A DNA stretch of 64,000 nt from Diprion similis (GCF_021155765.1 NC_060112.1:25138001-25202000); one strand, 5' to 3'. Positions 1 through 13,328 are shown, counted from the stretch's first letter. Notes: generated by a model from the sequence alone, not told the origin. Numbers and translations are program-made.

Positions 1-2069
1 TTTTCGCACTGAATATTTCATACGGCTGGAGGAAATTGGTGCAAAATTATCGCGTTCAATTGTAAGAATTATCAACGAATGGGCGAATTATATACCTCGG
101 GTGTATAAAGATTTGACGGTGAATTTCTGCGTCTCTCTTATCCGTGAACATTTTCCCTTTCCCTCGGTCGTCCTCTTTCTAGTCACCCCTGTATATTCGC
201 GAGGCGTGGGAAGATCCACAGCCGTCGGCGCCATTCTGTAGCGTCGCGACGCCGCGGTATCGACGTACCGCCCACACCAACACAATCCAACTTTGTTATA
301 AATTTGGTACAGTATCTGTTGGGATCGAACAGGTGTTCGGCCATCTTGTCTTTCCCAGGGCGAAATGCTCTAGAAAGTACTAAAGCCTAAGGATCGTCGC
401 TGCTTGTATATATGAGTGTCCCTGATACTGCCCCAAGACTATTGTACATGCCTTATCACCCAGCAACATCTTCGTTGCATATTCTTAGTTGCATTTACGC
501 TTGAACCTATGCCACTAAGAATTATCGGCTATACAACCCCGTGAAAACAGTTTTCAAATTAAACAAATTACAAAATCGAAGTCAGCTCAACAAAACGCGG
601 TGCCACCGTATTTTTCAAATACCAAAGCTTGATACTGTCCGTTCAATATTCATGATTTAAATGACTAAAACTCACTGTTTTACCTGCAGGCTATTATTTA
701 TTTAGCTTATCTTTCAATTGAAAATTATACCGACGTTGCGTGAAAAGTTTTTCATTATAATAAATTATACGGTGCGATTCCTACATTCGTTGGATCAATT
801 TTGTTAATTTCTAGGTGATGACATGAATTATAACTCGTCGTGGTTATAAGATTATTTTTATTTTCATTTTGTTTAATCTTCTATTTATATATTTATACAT
901 GTATGTATAAGTAGGTACCGCTGCTTAAAAGTGAATGACTAGAATTAGTATACACGTATAATACAGGTTAAATATACAATAGGTCACACGGTACATCAAA
1001 TAACCATATAATGGCTATTTGAGACAGTCGATATGTATATCTATATTCGCGTTTTTGAGCTTTTTTTCTTCACGTTAATCTTAATACGTACGAGGATTGA
1101 GTGTAACCTCCATTTCAACCAATTGTCACATAGTACATGTTATGACTAGATCTTACCTAAACCATAACAATTTTATCTCGCTCGTGATCACGACAAAAAG
1201 ACTTCAAAAAGGATATAGTTTACGTAATTTACAATCATCAGACAGTTAATCAAGCAATCGATCGATCGAGTGAAATTTTATAACGTTATAATTGAAGATA
1301 TGAAAATAATAATAACGAGACCGCATTTTGTTTTTTAATATAAATTGATAAATTTTGTTTCTCATTTTTCATATTCCAAGCCGCTTCCGAGATTGATTAG
1401 ATATAATTTTGAGACTTTGATTTATAACTGAGAAACTGCGAACTATATATATTCACGCTGATAATCTTGAAGAGAAATTTAGTTTCTACGTTGGTATGTA
1501 TATTATTCAGAAAAAACAATAATTTATTATAGGAATATACAAGTCGACTATTCTCCACAAATGTCTATCACTAATATACGATTTACGACTAGATAATGTA
1601 CAGTTAAACTTAAACACTAAATAACATTTTGACTAGATCGATTTATATAATGCTTCGCAACGTATTAGTTCACTCTGAAAATTCCATCAGATTTGAGCGG
1701 TAAAATTATTCCGTAATTCCTTCAAAATTAAATATTTTTCGAGTAAACTATAACATGATATTATTATATTTTTCCTCCGTGTATTATTTTTCTTATCGCA
1801 ACACCGATAATGCTTGCATATTATACAGCGTGATCCGAACACTTGCTGTTCAAAGACCGCGTTCGATTTTTTTTACGTTAAACTTTAGGTAACGTCTCAG
1901 CTACATTCTGGTAATATCACTCTTTGAAAATCTCTGCTAACATTATTCTCATCGCACTAATCATCGCGCAAAAGAGCTTCTTTTTACCTTTCGACTTCTT
2001 GTCGTCTGCATGTCGAACGACGTCTGGATTTACGCCCGGAGAGGTTGAATGACGCTATTTTCAACAGTT
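1..2069. other. Gene-poor AT-rich intergenic DNA
   Basis: I see no coding exon here on either strand. Open frames are short and look like chance, including a 65-codon minus frame near 88-285. The right end probably contains the 3' untranslated region of the bHLH gene that stops at 2070. Nothing else stands out apart from AT-rich simple sequence. Confidence 0.6.
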
Positions 2070-4535
2070 TCACTCAACGAAGGTGTTCCCACCACCGGGA
2101 CCCACGCCTCCGACGCTTTTGTTAGCTCGAGGATCTTCCGGCGTCCAGACTTTCGCGTACATCGTACCGTTCGGAGAAATGTCAGATTTTCTGGACCATG
2201 ATAACGAGTGTGAGAGAAACGGGTTACCACCGCTACCTGAAACAAGTCTCGTTCCATAAAACACTGAAATAAATAATAAACATTTGCAAGTTAAAATTTG
2301 GAAAATCAAAACGGGATATCCACGCCACGAAACAAAAACATTGATTCCATTGTCGAAGTCGCAGGTCATCCACTTTTTTCGATCACCATCTATATTTTTT
2401 ATATTACTGTTTCAACTGGTATCAATCGGTTTAACGATCGGTAAATTATTTGAACTAAAAGCCTTTGCGAGAACGAACAACCTAGTTCCATTTGCGATGG
2501 GAATTCTGTAACTGTTTACATTCGAGCTTACATGCAATTAATTCTACGCGGGTGTTGTAGGACAATTAAAATTTGTTACTATATTTTTTTCTTTCTTGTT
2601 TGAATTTCATAATGGGGCAGAAGGGATGACAGACAACGACGTCGCACACCTGTCCGAGGGTGCAACGGAACACAGCGGATAGGTGAAGAGGGACCGTGCA
2701 GGTAACGCGTGATTATGATAAACGAGCAGGATCGCGACAATTACAGACCGGAAATACAAACACAGCTTCGAACAAGCAACGTTTCACGGGGGGCCTTATG
2801 GATATTTGACAATTATGCATAACTAGAGGTTCCATGTTTGCCACCTCTGCAAGTGTCAAAACCAACAATGAACATCGTGATTTATACCATACGATTAGTG
2901 ATTGATGTCGATTGATGAAAGAGCTAGAAAATTACCCAGAAATAATGTGCACGCACGTGTATCGTAAACTAAAGCTGCAGCGAACAAAGAATTCGGAAGA
3001 AATTATAAAGGTATCGAAAATTTTGGGATTTGAAAAATCGGTCCAGCTTTTTTGTATGGAGCCTGCGGAAAATCTGCAAAGCAATTATCGCAAACATCAC
3101 TCGTCAACGTAATATACTTATCGACAAACTTACCGCGGACTATGACTTTCTTCGAATCGTCGCGACCGGAACATCGTGACAAGCTTCCACCGGTGAGGGG
3201 ATCGTTGCCCTTATCGGCCCGAACGAGTTCGTTGAGGAAATTGATGTATCCGATGGCGAGCTTGAGCGTGTCAACCTTAGAGAGCCGCTTTTCGTACGGA
3301 AGAGTTGGTATGTGGGCTCTGAGGCCCTCGAAGGCATCGTTTATGCTCTGCATTCGCCGTCGTTCCCGAAGATTCGCTGCTTGCCGTTGCTGAACCGCTT
3401 GCCGAGGACATTTTCCGCCTGAAGACGATCCTCCTGATCGCCGATTGCGCCCGTTTCGTCTATAGGACAATCGCAGGATCGAATTTGCGTCAATCGAATA
3501 ATTCAATTAGGAAAGAATGTGGGTCCATGGGTAGACAATCTGGTGTCGAGATCGGGTCTCTCATCGGTCATGTTTCAAGTCAATTATACAAGTAGAAAAG
3601 TCCAGACAACTTAGTGCAAGCTGAGAGGCGTCTATTTTTACACATGGAATTAATACACCGCAAGAAATGAGACGTAAGACGTCTTTTAAAATTAAATATG
3701 GCGAGGTTAGAGTGATCCATTCTCGCCACCATACGTCGCAACGCCACATTTTCATTCGCGATTTATAGTTTAAGAAACGCATTGTGTATGGCAAGAATGC
3801 TACAGCAGATTTGAAACCGGAAACCGGAACGTTAATGACTTTTTTCATGCATTGCAAAGTTTCACGGCAATCATAATCATGCTGTAATCGACCGTCGGGT
3901 ATCAGCGTATCGAAATTTAACAAACATGGATAGACTTCACACTGTCAACGAAATAGACTCGGCAATTGAGGAGCTCTGGGCTCGTTTAAACAGCTTGCGA
4001 TAAGAGGTGATAGATAGACTGGTTTATCCAAGCATACAGCAGCATAGTCACCGTATGTTCACTTGTGCGCGTATTTAAACAAAAAAGAACGCAAAGAAAT
4101 GCGTCGACGATATTATGAAACGAATTAAAAATCCACACCATTCGATATTATTATTATTATTATTATTACTATTTTATAGTACGCAATTGAAAACCTAATT
4201 ATGCATATCATGATTAATAAAAATGCTAAATGTCAGTAGGTAAATAATTATGTATTTACTCACTCTCTAGTGTGATTTTCCTGGTCACTGCTATACGCGC
4301 TCTCGTTGTCACTGCTGTTTTCATCGTATAGATACAAATCGCTGCCACTCGTGCTGCCTGTGCTTCCTGGTGGATGTGAAGGCATTTGGGGAGGAATCGG
4401 GAGTAAGCTCGCCGTCGTTGGAGGTCCACAGTGCGGTGGCAACGACGGTATCGCAGGATTACCAAGGAAGCTGTGAGCTTCGTACATGTACTGCCTATTC
4501 ATCATGTCCAGATCGAGGTTGTCAATGGAATACAT
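2070..4535 (-). CDS. Fer1: PTF1A/Fer1-type bHLH transcription factor
   Basis: A class II bHLH activator that acts in the nucleus. It is joined from three exons: 4264-4535, 3134-3459 and 2070-2236, giving 254 residues. Both junctions have GT/AG ends (donors GTGAGT and GTAAGT) and keep phase. The N-terminal exon is Ser/Pro-rich and acidic. The bHLH spans about residues 114-170, with basic region [14 protein letters not shown], then [20 protein letters not shown] and [16 protein letters not shown], which is diagnostic of PTF1A over other bHLH families. The last exon carries HSLSW (W213) and [10 protein letters not shown] (W230), the two C-terminal peptides that in vertebrate PTF1A contact RBPJ. 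In vertebrates the family drives pancreas and inhibitory-neuron fates; in flies the relative is 48-related 1 (Fer1). Length matches the fly protein. The start is the first ATG in the exon-1 frame. Family assignment is very secure; the symbol follows fly usage. Confidence 0.93.
4146..4173. repeat. (ATT)n microsatellite in Fer1 intron 1
   Basis: A short run of TTA/ATT triplets in the intron between coding exons 1 and 2 of the bHLH gene. It is simple sequence with no evident function. Confidence 0.8.
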
Positions 4536-5369
4536 TTTGCCGCGTTTTCTTACTTACTACTCGCCGATTTAAATCTCACACATTCCCGAATCGACCTACG
4601 CGCTAGTTCAAACGATCGCGATTTGAATGTCGAATTAACGTTCTTGGAACTTCGTTCGAAAGCTCATGATCGTTGGAAATTCACTGCGTCACTCTGTTTC
4701 CTCTTTACTCGAATAATCTAGTGCAGGGACAATATTTGGTACATTTTGACTAGTTAGATCGAGAAGAGCCGGCTTTAACATTTCTTCTCACAAATTCTAC
4801 TGAATGGTCCTATTTTAACAACAGCGAGATCGGCCCGTGTACCTCGATATCAAAGACACGAAATCTTCCAGAGACCTCTCCATTCCAACAACGGTATTTT
4901 TCAATCGCTGTATGCTGTACACATGCTCCACAGGAATTTCTAACACCCTCTCTTCGCTATCGCAAAGGGGGAAGAACACGCGTCGGCGACACGCGTCAGC
5001 GATCGGTTCTCCAAACAATCCTTTAAACGTCGACGCGTGTCGGCCACGCGTCAACCGAACCTTGGTCCCAGGCTACAGGTGTGAGAAAAATAAAAAAAAA
5101 CACCCACTGCCTGCACTTGCAACACCCAATCTCAGATTTTCCTCACTTCGTCACACTTGCCGCAGGCAACGCACAGACCGAAAAGCGCATTTTCACTCAT
5201 TGAGACACTTCGTTTCATACTAACATGAACAAACCACAACGGGTCATATTTTTCAACCCTCTCTTTGTTCCGTTCTCTCCCTCGATTTCTTTATACTCTT
5301 TTGCTTATTTTCACTTGATTGTAAGAATCTTCTCTAACTTATTTTTCGAATACAAACTAATCAAGCTGT

Positions 5370-5610
5370 TACGGTATGCCGTGGCGCAGGCGGGTCCCTC
5401 GGGAACGATGCTGCACTTCGGTTATCCCTATAATACTGAGTCTCGATTCAAGACTGGAAGCCATTCCCTGGCGGTGAATCCCTGCGCGGTACGCTTTCGT
5501 CCAATCGGGGGTGTCGGAGGCGGCTCCGTTCAACTTGCCGACGAAAGGTGGAAGCAGGGGAACGCGGAAACACGCCGCCACGGCACCGCCTATCCATCGA
5601 TCTGATAAGG
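5370..5610. promoter_or_regulatory. GC-rich, CpG-containing island upstream of Fer1
   Basis: About 240 bp of clearly higher GC than its surroundings lies 0.8-1.1 kb upstream of the Fer1 ATG. It contains a CCAAT core (gtccaatcggg) and many CpGs. A 126-codon plus-strand frame crosses it but has no recognisable protein signature, so I read the segment as a possible promoter or enhancer. Function is inferred from composition and position only. Confidence 0.3.
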
Positions 5611-7746
5611 GTCAACTGCGCTAAGAGGACGCATCCAGAGCTGGATAGTCGCTAAATATTTCTTCCAAGACTTATTCCGCCACGCACTTTGTTTACACAC
5701 GATCGAATGAATCGACTTCCGGCATCGATTAAGCGCTTTGATGAACCCTGTGGAAATCCGTTTACTGCATTTGCCCGTAAATGACGTAGTTCAAAGTGTG
5801 AATTGCAGATCGAATATATGTACTTGTTCAGGGAAATTCTTCATGAATTTTCGAGTTCGACTCTGCACACAGGTTCTGCGTTTACTCAGAAAACCTGATT
5901 TAGTTTCCTCGGTGTGAAATTTTTTAATGAAAATGGTGAGATATATATATTGTTTCTCAATAAAAGTGCACTCTCAAAAATTTCGATCAATTATTACAGA
6001 GATTCGTAGGAGAATGTATAAAAATGGTATGTCTGTAGCTTTAAAGAAAAATATCGGAAAAATTATATGCAGAGTCTGATTAAGGAAAGTAGATTTCGCA
6101 AACTTCATCCAGATGAAAAAATAAATTATCTCCATTCCATCCTTGATCCTACGTTGTCAGGTTTTGATCGTTTCATGAATCATTTCTACATGGAGTAAAA
6201 ACAGATCTCAGTACACCCATAATTCAAGCGGATGTAGTAATATTTTCACCGTAGTTATTAGACACGTGATTAACTGATAAATATTTTATGCATCAGATTG
6301 CAGACTGCAGGCTCTGCGGCTTAGGGTTCTACCATACGTATACATTTACACATACATATACCGCAATAATTACAGGTTGGAGTTCGGAGGCCAAATGTCG
6401 TCCCGGTGCTTAACCCGACCGCGTTGCACCAGTCATACATGCACGTGTCTCTCACGTGTCACTAATTTCCTGGCGATTGTATTTTAATCGTGATTTTGAC
6501 TGCCGCAAATATAAACCGCAGCGTGCTGCCCTTTTATCGGTCACCCCTGCAGTCAGCCCTCGTTAATTGGTTGTCTATATTTTTATCGCTGAATTTTGAC
6601 ATTCGGGAAAACAATAGAGAAATGAAGATTAGAGTATACTTTTGAAACATGTGTCATATGAATAGTTCATTCGTTTGACGTCTAATAATAGTTTATGATT
6701 GTTCAATTTCTACAGCGCGGACTTTTATACAACCGACATCCATAATTTACTGCACCACCTGGATGATCCATGTAGGACAAATCGATCCGATTTCATAATT
6801 CATTTTCGAGGGTGAAATAAATTCATATTTCACGCGGTTCGAGTTCGAATGTATAAGGCGTACCTACCTTCCACCCATCGTGAATCTTGTGCATGATATA
6901 CCTACCTACGAATGGATGACACGTAATAAATGATCGGCATCCTTTGACGACACCGACAAGCTAATAATAAACAAAGCCTCATCACAACTTGCCATGTGTT
7001 CGATCGCCCTCGTGAACTGCAAGGATCCTGAGGGTGCCCAGGAGTGCCAGGCTATTAAGCTGCTGTAATTAGTGGGAATAAAATATCGCTCTGGATACAC
7101 GATTGAGTGTGCTGGGTTAAGGATACATGCATAGACATAACATACGTGCATATTAACACGAACACACGTCTATTGCAGGGGAAACATCAAATCGGAAATG
7201 AAAAATGTTGGACATAACTTCCAGCAGGGAGCGAGGATCGAGGCTTCGTAGATTTGTGGGAACGAATTATCACGAACCGAATGTCCGGGTAATGCAGAAG
7301 ACCCGGAAAAATAATTAAAACTTGTACCTTGTATTCTTATCTATTTTTTCCTACTACCTACAGTTTTCTTTTTGTATTTTAATGCAACGCCTGCTGCAAT
7401 GGTTATCGTACCGTTGGGCGAACTTCGGCCAGCCAATCACGTGCGTGTACGCGTATTGCAGACGTAATCCGCACTGAAAATAAAGGATTAGAATCTCTCC
7501 CTATTGTAAAGAGAGTTTTTCGTACAACGACGATTCAGAGATACGGCGATGAGCCATCCAAACAGTTAGGGACTACGAACCGGGGGATCTGAAATCCTTC
7601 ACGTCTGCACGTGCTTCGATTGCTCTACAAACCCGCGTTGCCAAAGTCCAGAGTGAATATTATCTTTACATTTCACGGATTTACTCCAGCATTTACCTCC
7701 GTATCAATAAGTATTCAGTCACTTATTATTTCAAGTTACACCCGAT

Positions 7747-7879
7747 AGTTTTCTGTGAAACTTGCCGATGAACGCCAGCAGATAGGCAACCGAAGCTACA
7801 TTTACAATATGTAGCAATACAACATGTAGCAGCGGTTGTCTATTTGCCGGCGTTGAGCATAAACTTTCACGAAAAACTC
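7747..7879. repeat. Imperfect long inverted repeat (fold-back, ~50 bp arms)
   Basis: The left arm (about 7747-7798) and right arm (about 7825-7879) are reverse complements with scattered mismatches. Matching blocks include AACGCCAGCAGATAGGCAAC on the left against the complement of gttgtctatttgccggcgtt on the right, and GTTTTCTGTGAAA against the complement of tttcacgaaaaac. The loop is about 25 bp and holds two further ATGTAGC copies. This fits a small fold-back MITE or a hairpin RNA precursor. No flanking target duplication was identified. Confidence 0.6.
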
Positions 7880-8221
7880 CTAACATAATACACGATTAAA
7901 CTTAATAAAATTACAAAACTATGCTGTACGCCAATGATACAAACTTTTTTTATAGCTTCATCTCTGAGTTTATACCTATCCGTAATTAATGTCAATCAAC
8001 TCACATAATTATAGCTTGGTGAAACTTTCCTGAACGTGGAATACAAGCAAACTTATCTGCCCGGGTTCGCACAGCTCTTGTGCGTTATGAAAACTGTACG
8101 AGCTGGTATGACGGCGTGTCAAATTGCAAATGGATGTTGTACTCTCCTGCTAGGTATAAATTAATAGACACTTAATAAACCTGGAGCCCCTCACTGCGTG
8201 TTTCCCGGGGTTTCTAGGGTG

Positions 8222-8264
8222 TCGAGGGATCGAGGGTATCGAGGGTGTTGGGGTGAAAACCCCA
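8222..8264. repeat. TCGAGGG triple repeat followed by a GAAA-loop hairpin
   Basis: TCGAGGG occurs at 8222, 8230 and 8239. It is followed by TGGGGT-GAAA-ACCCCA (8249-8264), a perfect 6-bp stem capped by a GNRA-type tetraloop. No gene is adjacent and no function is assigned. Confidence 0.55.
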
Positions 8265-9289
8265 GGTGCGGCTGTGTCCGGGATGCACCGTGGCTAATCG
8301 GCTCTTACTTCTCAAGTCTGGATCTACCGAGGTGTTGGATAAGTTTCCTGTCATTAGACGTTCAATAAAACGTCAAATCTTGCATCGAGCATGATTAGAA
8401 CTTATATTATAGGCAACGAAAATCGATACTTTTTTTCACATTTCTAAGCGATGGTCGCACATTGGCTATTTATTTAGTTATTATATTCATAAATTACGGA
8501 GGAAATTAAGAAACAGAAAATACTGTAATTATAAACACAAGCTTGAATGTCCACGTTTCGTTTCGAATCGCTTGAAACAGGTTGAAGATCAAGTGGTCTA
8601 GTTCGATTTTACCCGGCGATGGCGATAATGTTATTCGGAAAGCTACTCCATACAAATTAATTTATTTTTGTATTTTTTAGTGAATACTTTCAATTAATAA
8701 CCCTGTCCTAGCTTATCTTTGCAGAGTACTCTGATAAAGTCCACGTACAATACTGAGAATATCGAGGGCTAAGTCATTGTCGAAATTGTTTACACTACAT
8801 TTCCATTTTTTAAACATCTCCATACATTTTCTTTTAACGTTACCTTGCAATATCTTCAAGCTCACCCCAAAAAAATTTAAATTAAATTCCTTCAATATCT
8901 AGAAATCTCTAGAAATCTTCAAAAATGTCTAAAAATTGACAATATTCTCCCTACAACATCTCTCATAATCTCCAAGCATCTCCTTATATGACCTGTCCAT
9001 TGAACACCCAATCTTCCTTAATTCTGATCCCCCCCCTCGGGAAATATATTTCACCAATTGGGTTATAATCAGAAGTGGTTTACGCCACGTTTATCTGTAA
9101 CGCATTAATTACTACGTATATTCTACAGATAATTCTATTGTTGTGGATTTATTTAATTTCTGTTCTGCTTTACTTCGTCTATATTTTATTATATACTTAT
9201 ATATATATGACAATCGTTGTTTTGGCATTACGCATATTTTCCTCTAACCCGCACCTGTCTAATGTATACTTGTACATCCGGTCACTGTC

Positions 9290-9450
9290 TGTCCTCGCAT
9301 ATCAATGTGTGCATTCCGACTTCCGGTCTGTGGGGTACCTCTACATGGGGGATGTACCCGAATCCCGAGTACACCGTCTGCTCGGTGGGGGTGCTACGGG
9401 GCCCAACGGGGGGCGCGACCCCTAAACACTGCACGCTCCGACGCACCCGG
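9290..9450. other. GC-rich compositional island of unknown origin
   Basis: Around 160 bp rich in G and C runs sits in AT-rich intergenic DNA. All frames through it are short and resemble no family I know. It could be a fragment of a mobile element or a regulatory island; the sequence alone does not decide. Confidence 0.3.
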
Positions 9451-10446
9451 GGCAAATGGCAAATCGATTTACCATCGCATTTTGTTATGCTCCCGGAATG
9501 ATAGATAGATAGATCCAATGATCGTGCAGAATTTTCCGCTGCCGTTTTACATGGGTGTTCTCTGGACCGAATCTATCCCATGTCGCGGTGGTCATAATTG
9601 AATATTCAACACTCTCTTGAATATGAGATAAGTCGGTTGAAATATCCCAAATGAATATGAGCTTGTACTATTACACCCGAAGAAATAGGGCATGAGAATA
9701 ATTAGGCAGACTATTTCTTTAATGAATTTTGCGTAATTTCCGTTCCAGATTTACGTTTTCACTAGCAAATTATGATTCACGACGTTTTTTGTGTTTACAG
9801 CATAAAAATGTACGATATTGTACAATTTTTATATTCATAAATTGACTATCGATCCATCAGTGCACGAGTGCAAAAGTTTTCTGCAATTATCGACTAGTCT
9901 ACACAGCCTCTTACAGAAATTCAATCATAAAAAATTACAGAACATTGTTGGCGTTGACTGAAGAATAGGATTGCGTGTTGAACGTTCCCCGCCGATAAAG
10001 AAGCTACCGGATCGTTATCACGACTTTTTACGACCCAGGCCCACTTACCGGCAGAGTATCAATTAAGAAAATTCTTCCACGCTTCATTAAATTTTTCCAT
10101 AAACGTCAATGTGTTTGCATCTTGCACCCCATATTTCGCATTTCAAATGAAGATCGATATTACGCGGTAAGTTAAAACAAGAGTCGTTCGATATGAGCGA
10201 GTCGACCTGAACCGATAATCGATGTGAAATGCGACGGCTGTTTTGTTCATGCCTTCACGCGATACCTCGGAGACGAGGAATATTTTTGCTGAGCTGGGTT
10301 GTTTACATCCCCACAAAAAAAGTGTCGATCATCCGACTGGAGCGGAAAGAAATTATTTTTTTTAAATATCTCCAGTTAATCTTACGCGGAGAAATTATTC
10401 CCGATAAAAATAAAAGTCAAATTTTTTAGTGAAAAATAATCGTATC

Positions 10447-13328
10447 ATGAAAGTGACTGTGACCACGTTGAGCGATGACATCTTTGTACTCGATGTCAGC
10501 GAGGAGCTGGAGCTCGAAAATTTCAAGGCGTTCTGCGAAATTGAAAGCGGTTTTCCGGCCCATGAAATCGTGATTGCATTCAACGGTCGTCCGTTAATGG
10601 ACGACAAAAAACCTCTAAAGGAGCATGGAATCAAAGACGGGGATGTGGTCATTTTACAGCACATGCAACAGAGCGGTTCTGGACTTAGTTTGCAGGCGTT
10701 CGATGGAGGTTGGAGTTCTCACTAGTTTTGCTAAACGGCAAATTTTCACCACATTCTTCCATTTCTTTGCATTTTTTTCCCCTATCAAAATTTATCAAGG
10801 TGTTCAAATTTACCCTTTTCTACTTTATTATACTGCACTTCATTCAGTCAATTTACTGAAGTTTTTATTTATTTACAAGTTGTTTACATCACGTTGACGG
10901 GAGAATGTTTACAACGAGTATTTAGCAAAAACAAACAAAAAGACAAACTTTTGCTTACATTTGAATCTCAACAATCATATAATTCATTTTTCATCTAATC
11001 TCGAGTCTTGTGACTCAATTCAGCGCAATTTTATACATTCAATTTTTGCTGATCACCGGTTACTTTGTTGATGAATTCTATTTATAAATCACGACAAACT
11101 TTATACTTTTATATAATGCTACAGCAACGATCTATGTATACCCATAATCTGCTTGTCACTGTTGCTATTTCTGTTTTCCATTTTCTTTTTGACTTGCACA
11201 AAACGAACGGCTTTTTCATTATTTTGCACACGAAATTTTATATGAATAGAGCAAAAACATTTATTTTGACATTATTCTCATACTTGGATAAGCTTTGTTT
11301 GTTGGACGCGAATTGAGCTTCGAGCTTTGATGTCAAAAATAAATGATTGAAACTCTCTGCATTCACCATAGTTGATCAGAGGCTGTTTAATTCTAAGATT
11401 CACAAATTTAGCTGTACCTACGTTGGACTTCAGCGCGATTAGGATTCCTGGATCTTCAAGTAGAGCCGCGCCAAGTTCAAGCGGAGCTGCAGCACCGCAG
11501 AGACCTCAGAATTCACGTAGCGAGGATGACCCTGTTATGATCAGAGACATGTTCCTCGCTAATCCAGATCAGCTAGCTTTACTTAAACAAAATAATCCCA
11601 GGCTAGCAGATGCTTTACTTTCTGGGAACATTGGTAAGAATTTTAAGCTTAGGTTTGAAACTTAAACCAATTGCAGATAGTATAAACAAATATACTTTAC
11701 TGAAAATCGTTGAATTTAAATTTTATACCTAAATTTTATTACAGAAAGGTTTTCGAATGTCTTAAAGGAACAAATTAAATCACGCGAAGAACGCCAAGTC
11801 CAGCGTGTAAGGATGATGAACGCAGATCCTTTTGACACAGAAACTCAACGACTTATAGCAGAAGAGATAAGACAGAAAAATATCGAGGCAAACATGGAGG
11901 CAGCTATGGAATATAATCCTGAAACATTTGGGACTGTAGTTATGCTCTACATAAATTGTAAAGTAAACGGTTTTCCGGTGAAAGCGTTTATTGATTCAGG
12001 TAATTCCAGTACCAGTTAAAATATTATGGATAGCTATCCAAGTTGAAGGTCAAGTTTATTCACAGCCTTGCTAAATTTAAACGTTGCAGAATCCAAGGGT
12101 GACCGAATAACTTTCGCTCGACACATAAACAGTTTAATAATAGAACTCGCCTTTATCTGACTATCCAACCCAGTTTAAACTTAGAAATGCATGGCAAGAA
12201 ATTTTACGAACTTTAAAAATGCATCTCACGATAATTCTCATTGTCTGATCAATTCCACTCCACAAACAGGTGCTCAAACTACAATTATGTCTGCCGCGTG
12301 TGCAGAACGTTGTCACATAATGCGTTTGGTGGATTCGAGGTGGGCAGGTGTGGCGAAAGGTGTAGGAGTGCAAAAAATCATTGGCCGTATCCATATGGTA
12401 CAGATACAGATAGGTCAAGATCACCTGACGACATCTTTCAGTGTGCTTGAAGAACAGCCAATGGACATGCTACTTGGTCTTGATATGCTCAAAAGACATC
12501 AGTGTTGCATCGACCTGAAAAAAAACATACTAAATATTGGTACAACTGGAACTGAAACTCCGTTTTTAACTGAGGGTGAGTAAGGAATATACTTAATAAT
12601 GGTTTAAACATAGACGTCTGATGACATGTCACACCTCATATTGTTCTTTTCAACATTGATACAGGCGAACTACCAGAATGTGCAAGGCTGAGTGGAAATA
12701 GTGATGAATCCTTAGACGACAGAGATTTGCAAAGAGCATTAGAAGATAGTTCAAAGGATGCTAAAAAACAAAAGCAGCAGGGTAAGTATGTATCTGTCCG
12801 GGCTTCCCCAACTTCCTAAATCCCATTCCCTAAAATTTACAACATACAGAAAATATTCTAATCTTGTCCATGTACGTTATCATTTTATATCAAATTTCAT
12901 ATAATAATCAGCAAAGTTGCACTGAAGTGCTTGATAACGTTAAAGCTTATCAAGTGATTAAAATCACCTCTTCGATATTCCTTTCCTGCTTGCCTGGACA
13001 GCTTCAGAAATGTCAGAAATGCTCTTGATAAACATGTGTTTACGTTTCCTAACTGTTAAGTTCCGGTAATCATGATTGCCTGATTTGCTTTTCAGACGGG
13101 CCAAGCGCAAGTAATAGTCCAATGAATGTCACACCATCAATGTCGTCGAGCACGACAACAACTTTAGAAACAACCGTTCTTCCACATGACCCCTTCACAG
13201 ATGGTACAGTAAAAGAGATTGAAGCCTTAGGTTTTACACGCGCGCAGGTCATTTCAGAATTACGTCGATTTAACGGAGACAAGGCTCAAGCTACAGCTGC
13301 GCTGTTTGCTAAATCATTGAAATTCTAA
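10447..13328 (+). CDS. rngo: DDI1/rngo ubiquitin-shuttle aspartic protease
   Basis: DNA-damage-inducible 1 homologue (fly: rings lost), a cytosolic proteasome-shuttle protein with a retropepsin-like protease domain. It cleaves highly ubiquitinated substrates; in worms and mammals it activates the SKN-1/NRF1 proteasome-gene regulator. Six exons: 10447-10708, 11412-11633, 11745-11999, 12270-12575, 12665-12781 and 13096-13328; 464 residues. All later introns share phase 1. The exon 1/2 junction (GAG|GTTGGA donor) is the least certain. Domains: ubiquitin-like at about 1-76 ([10 protein letters not shown] near its end), a helical domain at about 150-225, then the protease with catalytic motif DSGAQTT (Asp245, split by the exon 3/4 junction) and [16 protein letters not shown]-like [10 protein letters not shown] follows, then a C-terminal UBA ([11 protein letters not shown]). 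The start is the ATG at 10447. An in-frame GTG at 10429 was not used. AATAAA lies at 13361. Confidence 0.95.

Larger units (their letters stand above)
5611..10446. other. Long intergenic region between Fer1 and Ddi1
   Basis: There are no supportable exons in these 4.8 kb. The region holds a long imperfect inverted repeat at 7747-7879, a short TCGAGGG repeat with an adjacent hairpin at 8222-8264, and a GC-rich patch at 9290-9450. The right edge is the 5' untranslated region of Ddi1. Short open frames here look like chance. Confidence 0.55.

Noticed and set aside
1625-1650. TGACTAGATCG, sharing a seed with the miR-279 family
   Set aside because: Only the seed matches and no flanking hairpin arm was found; similar TGACTAGA words recur by chance in this AT-rich region.
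5225-5605. 126-codon plus-strand frame upstream of Fer1
   Set aside because: It spans an AT-rich start and a GC-rich end, has no recognisable domain and no splice-supported partner; more likely regulatory DNA.
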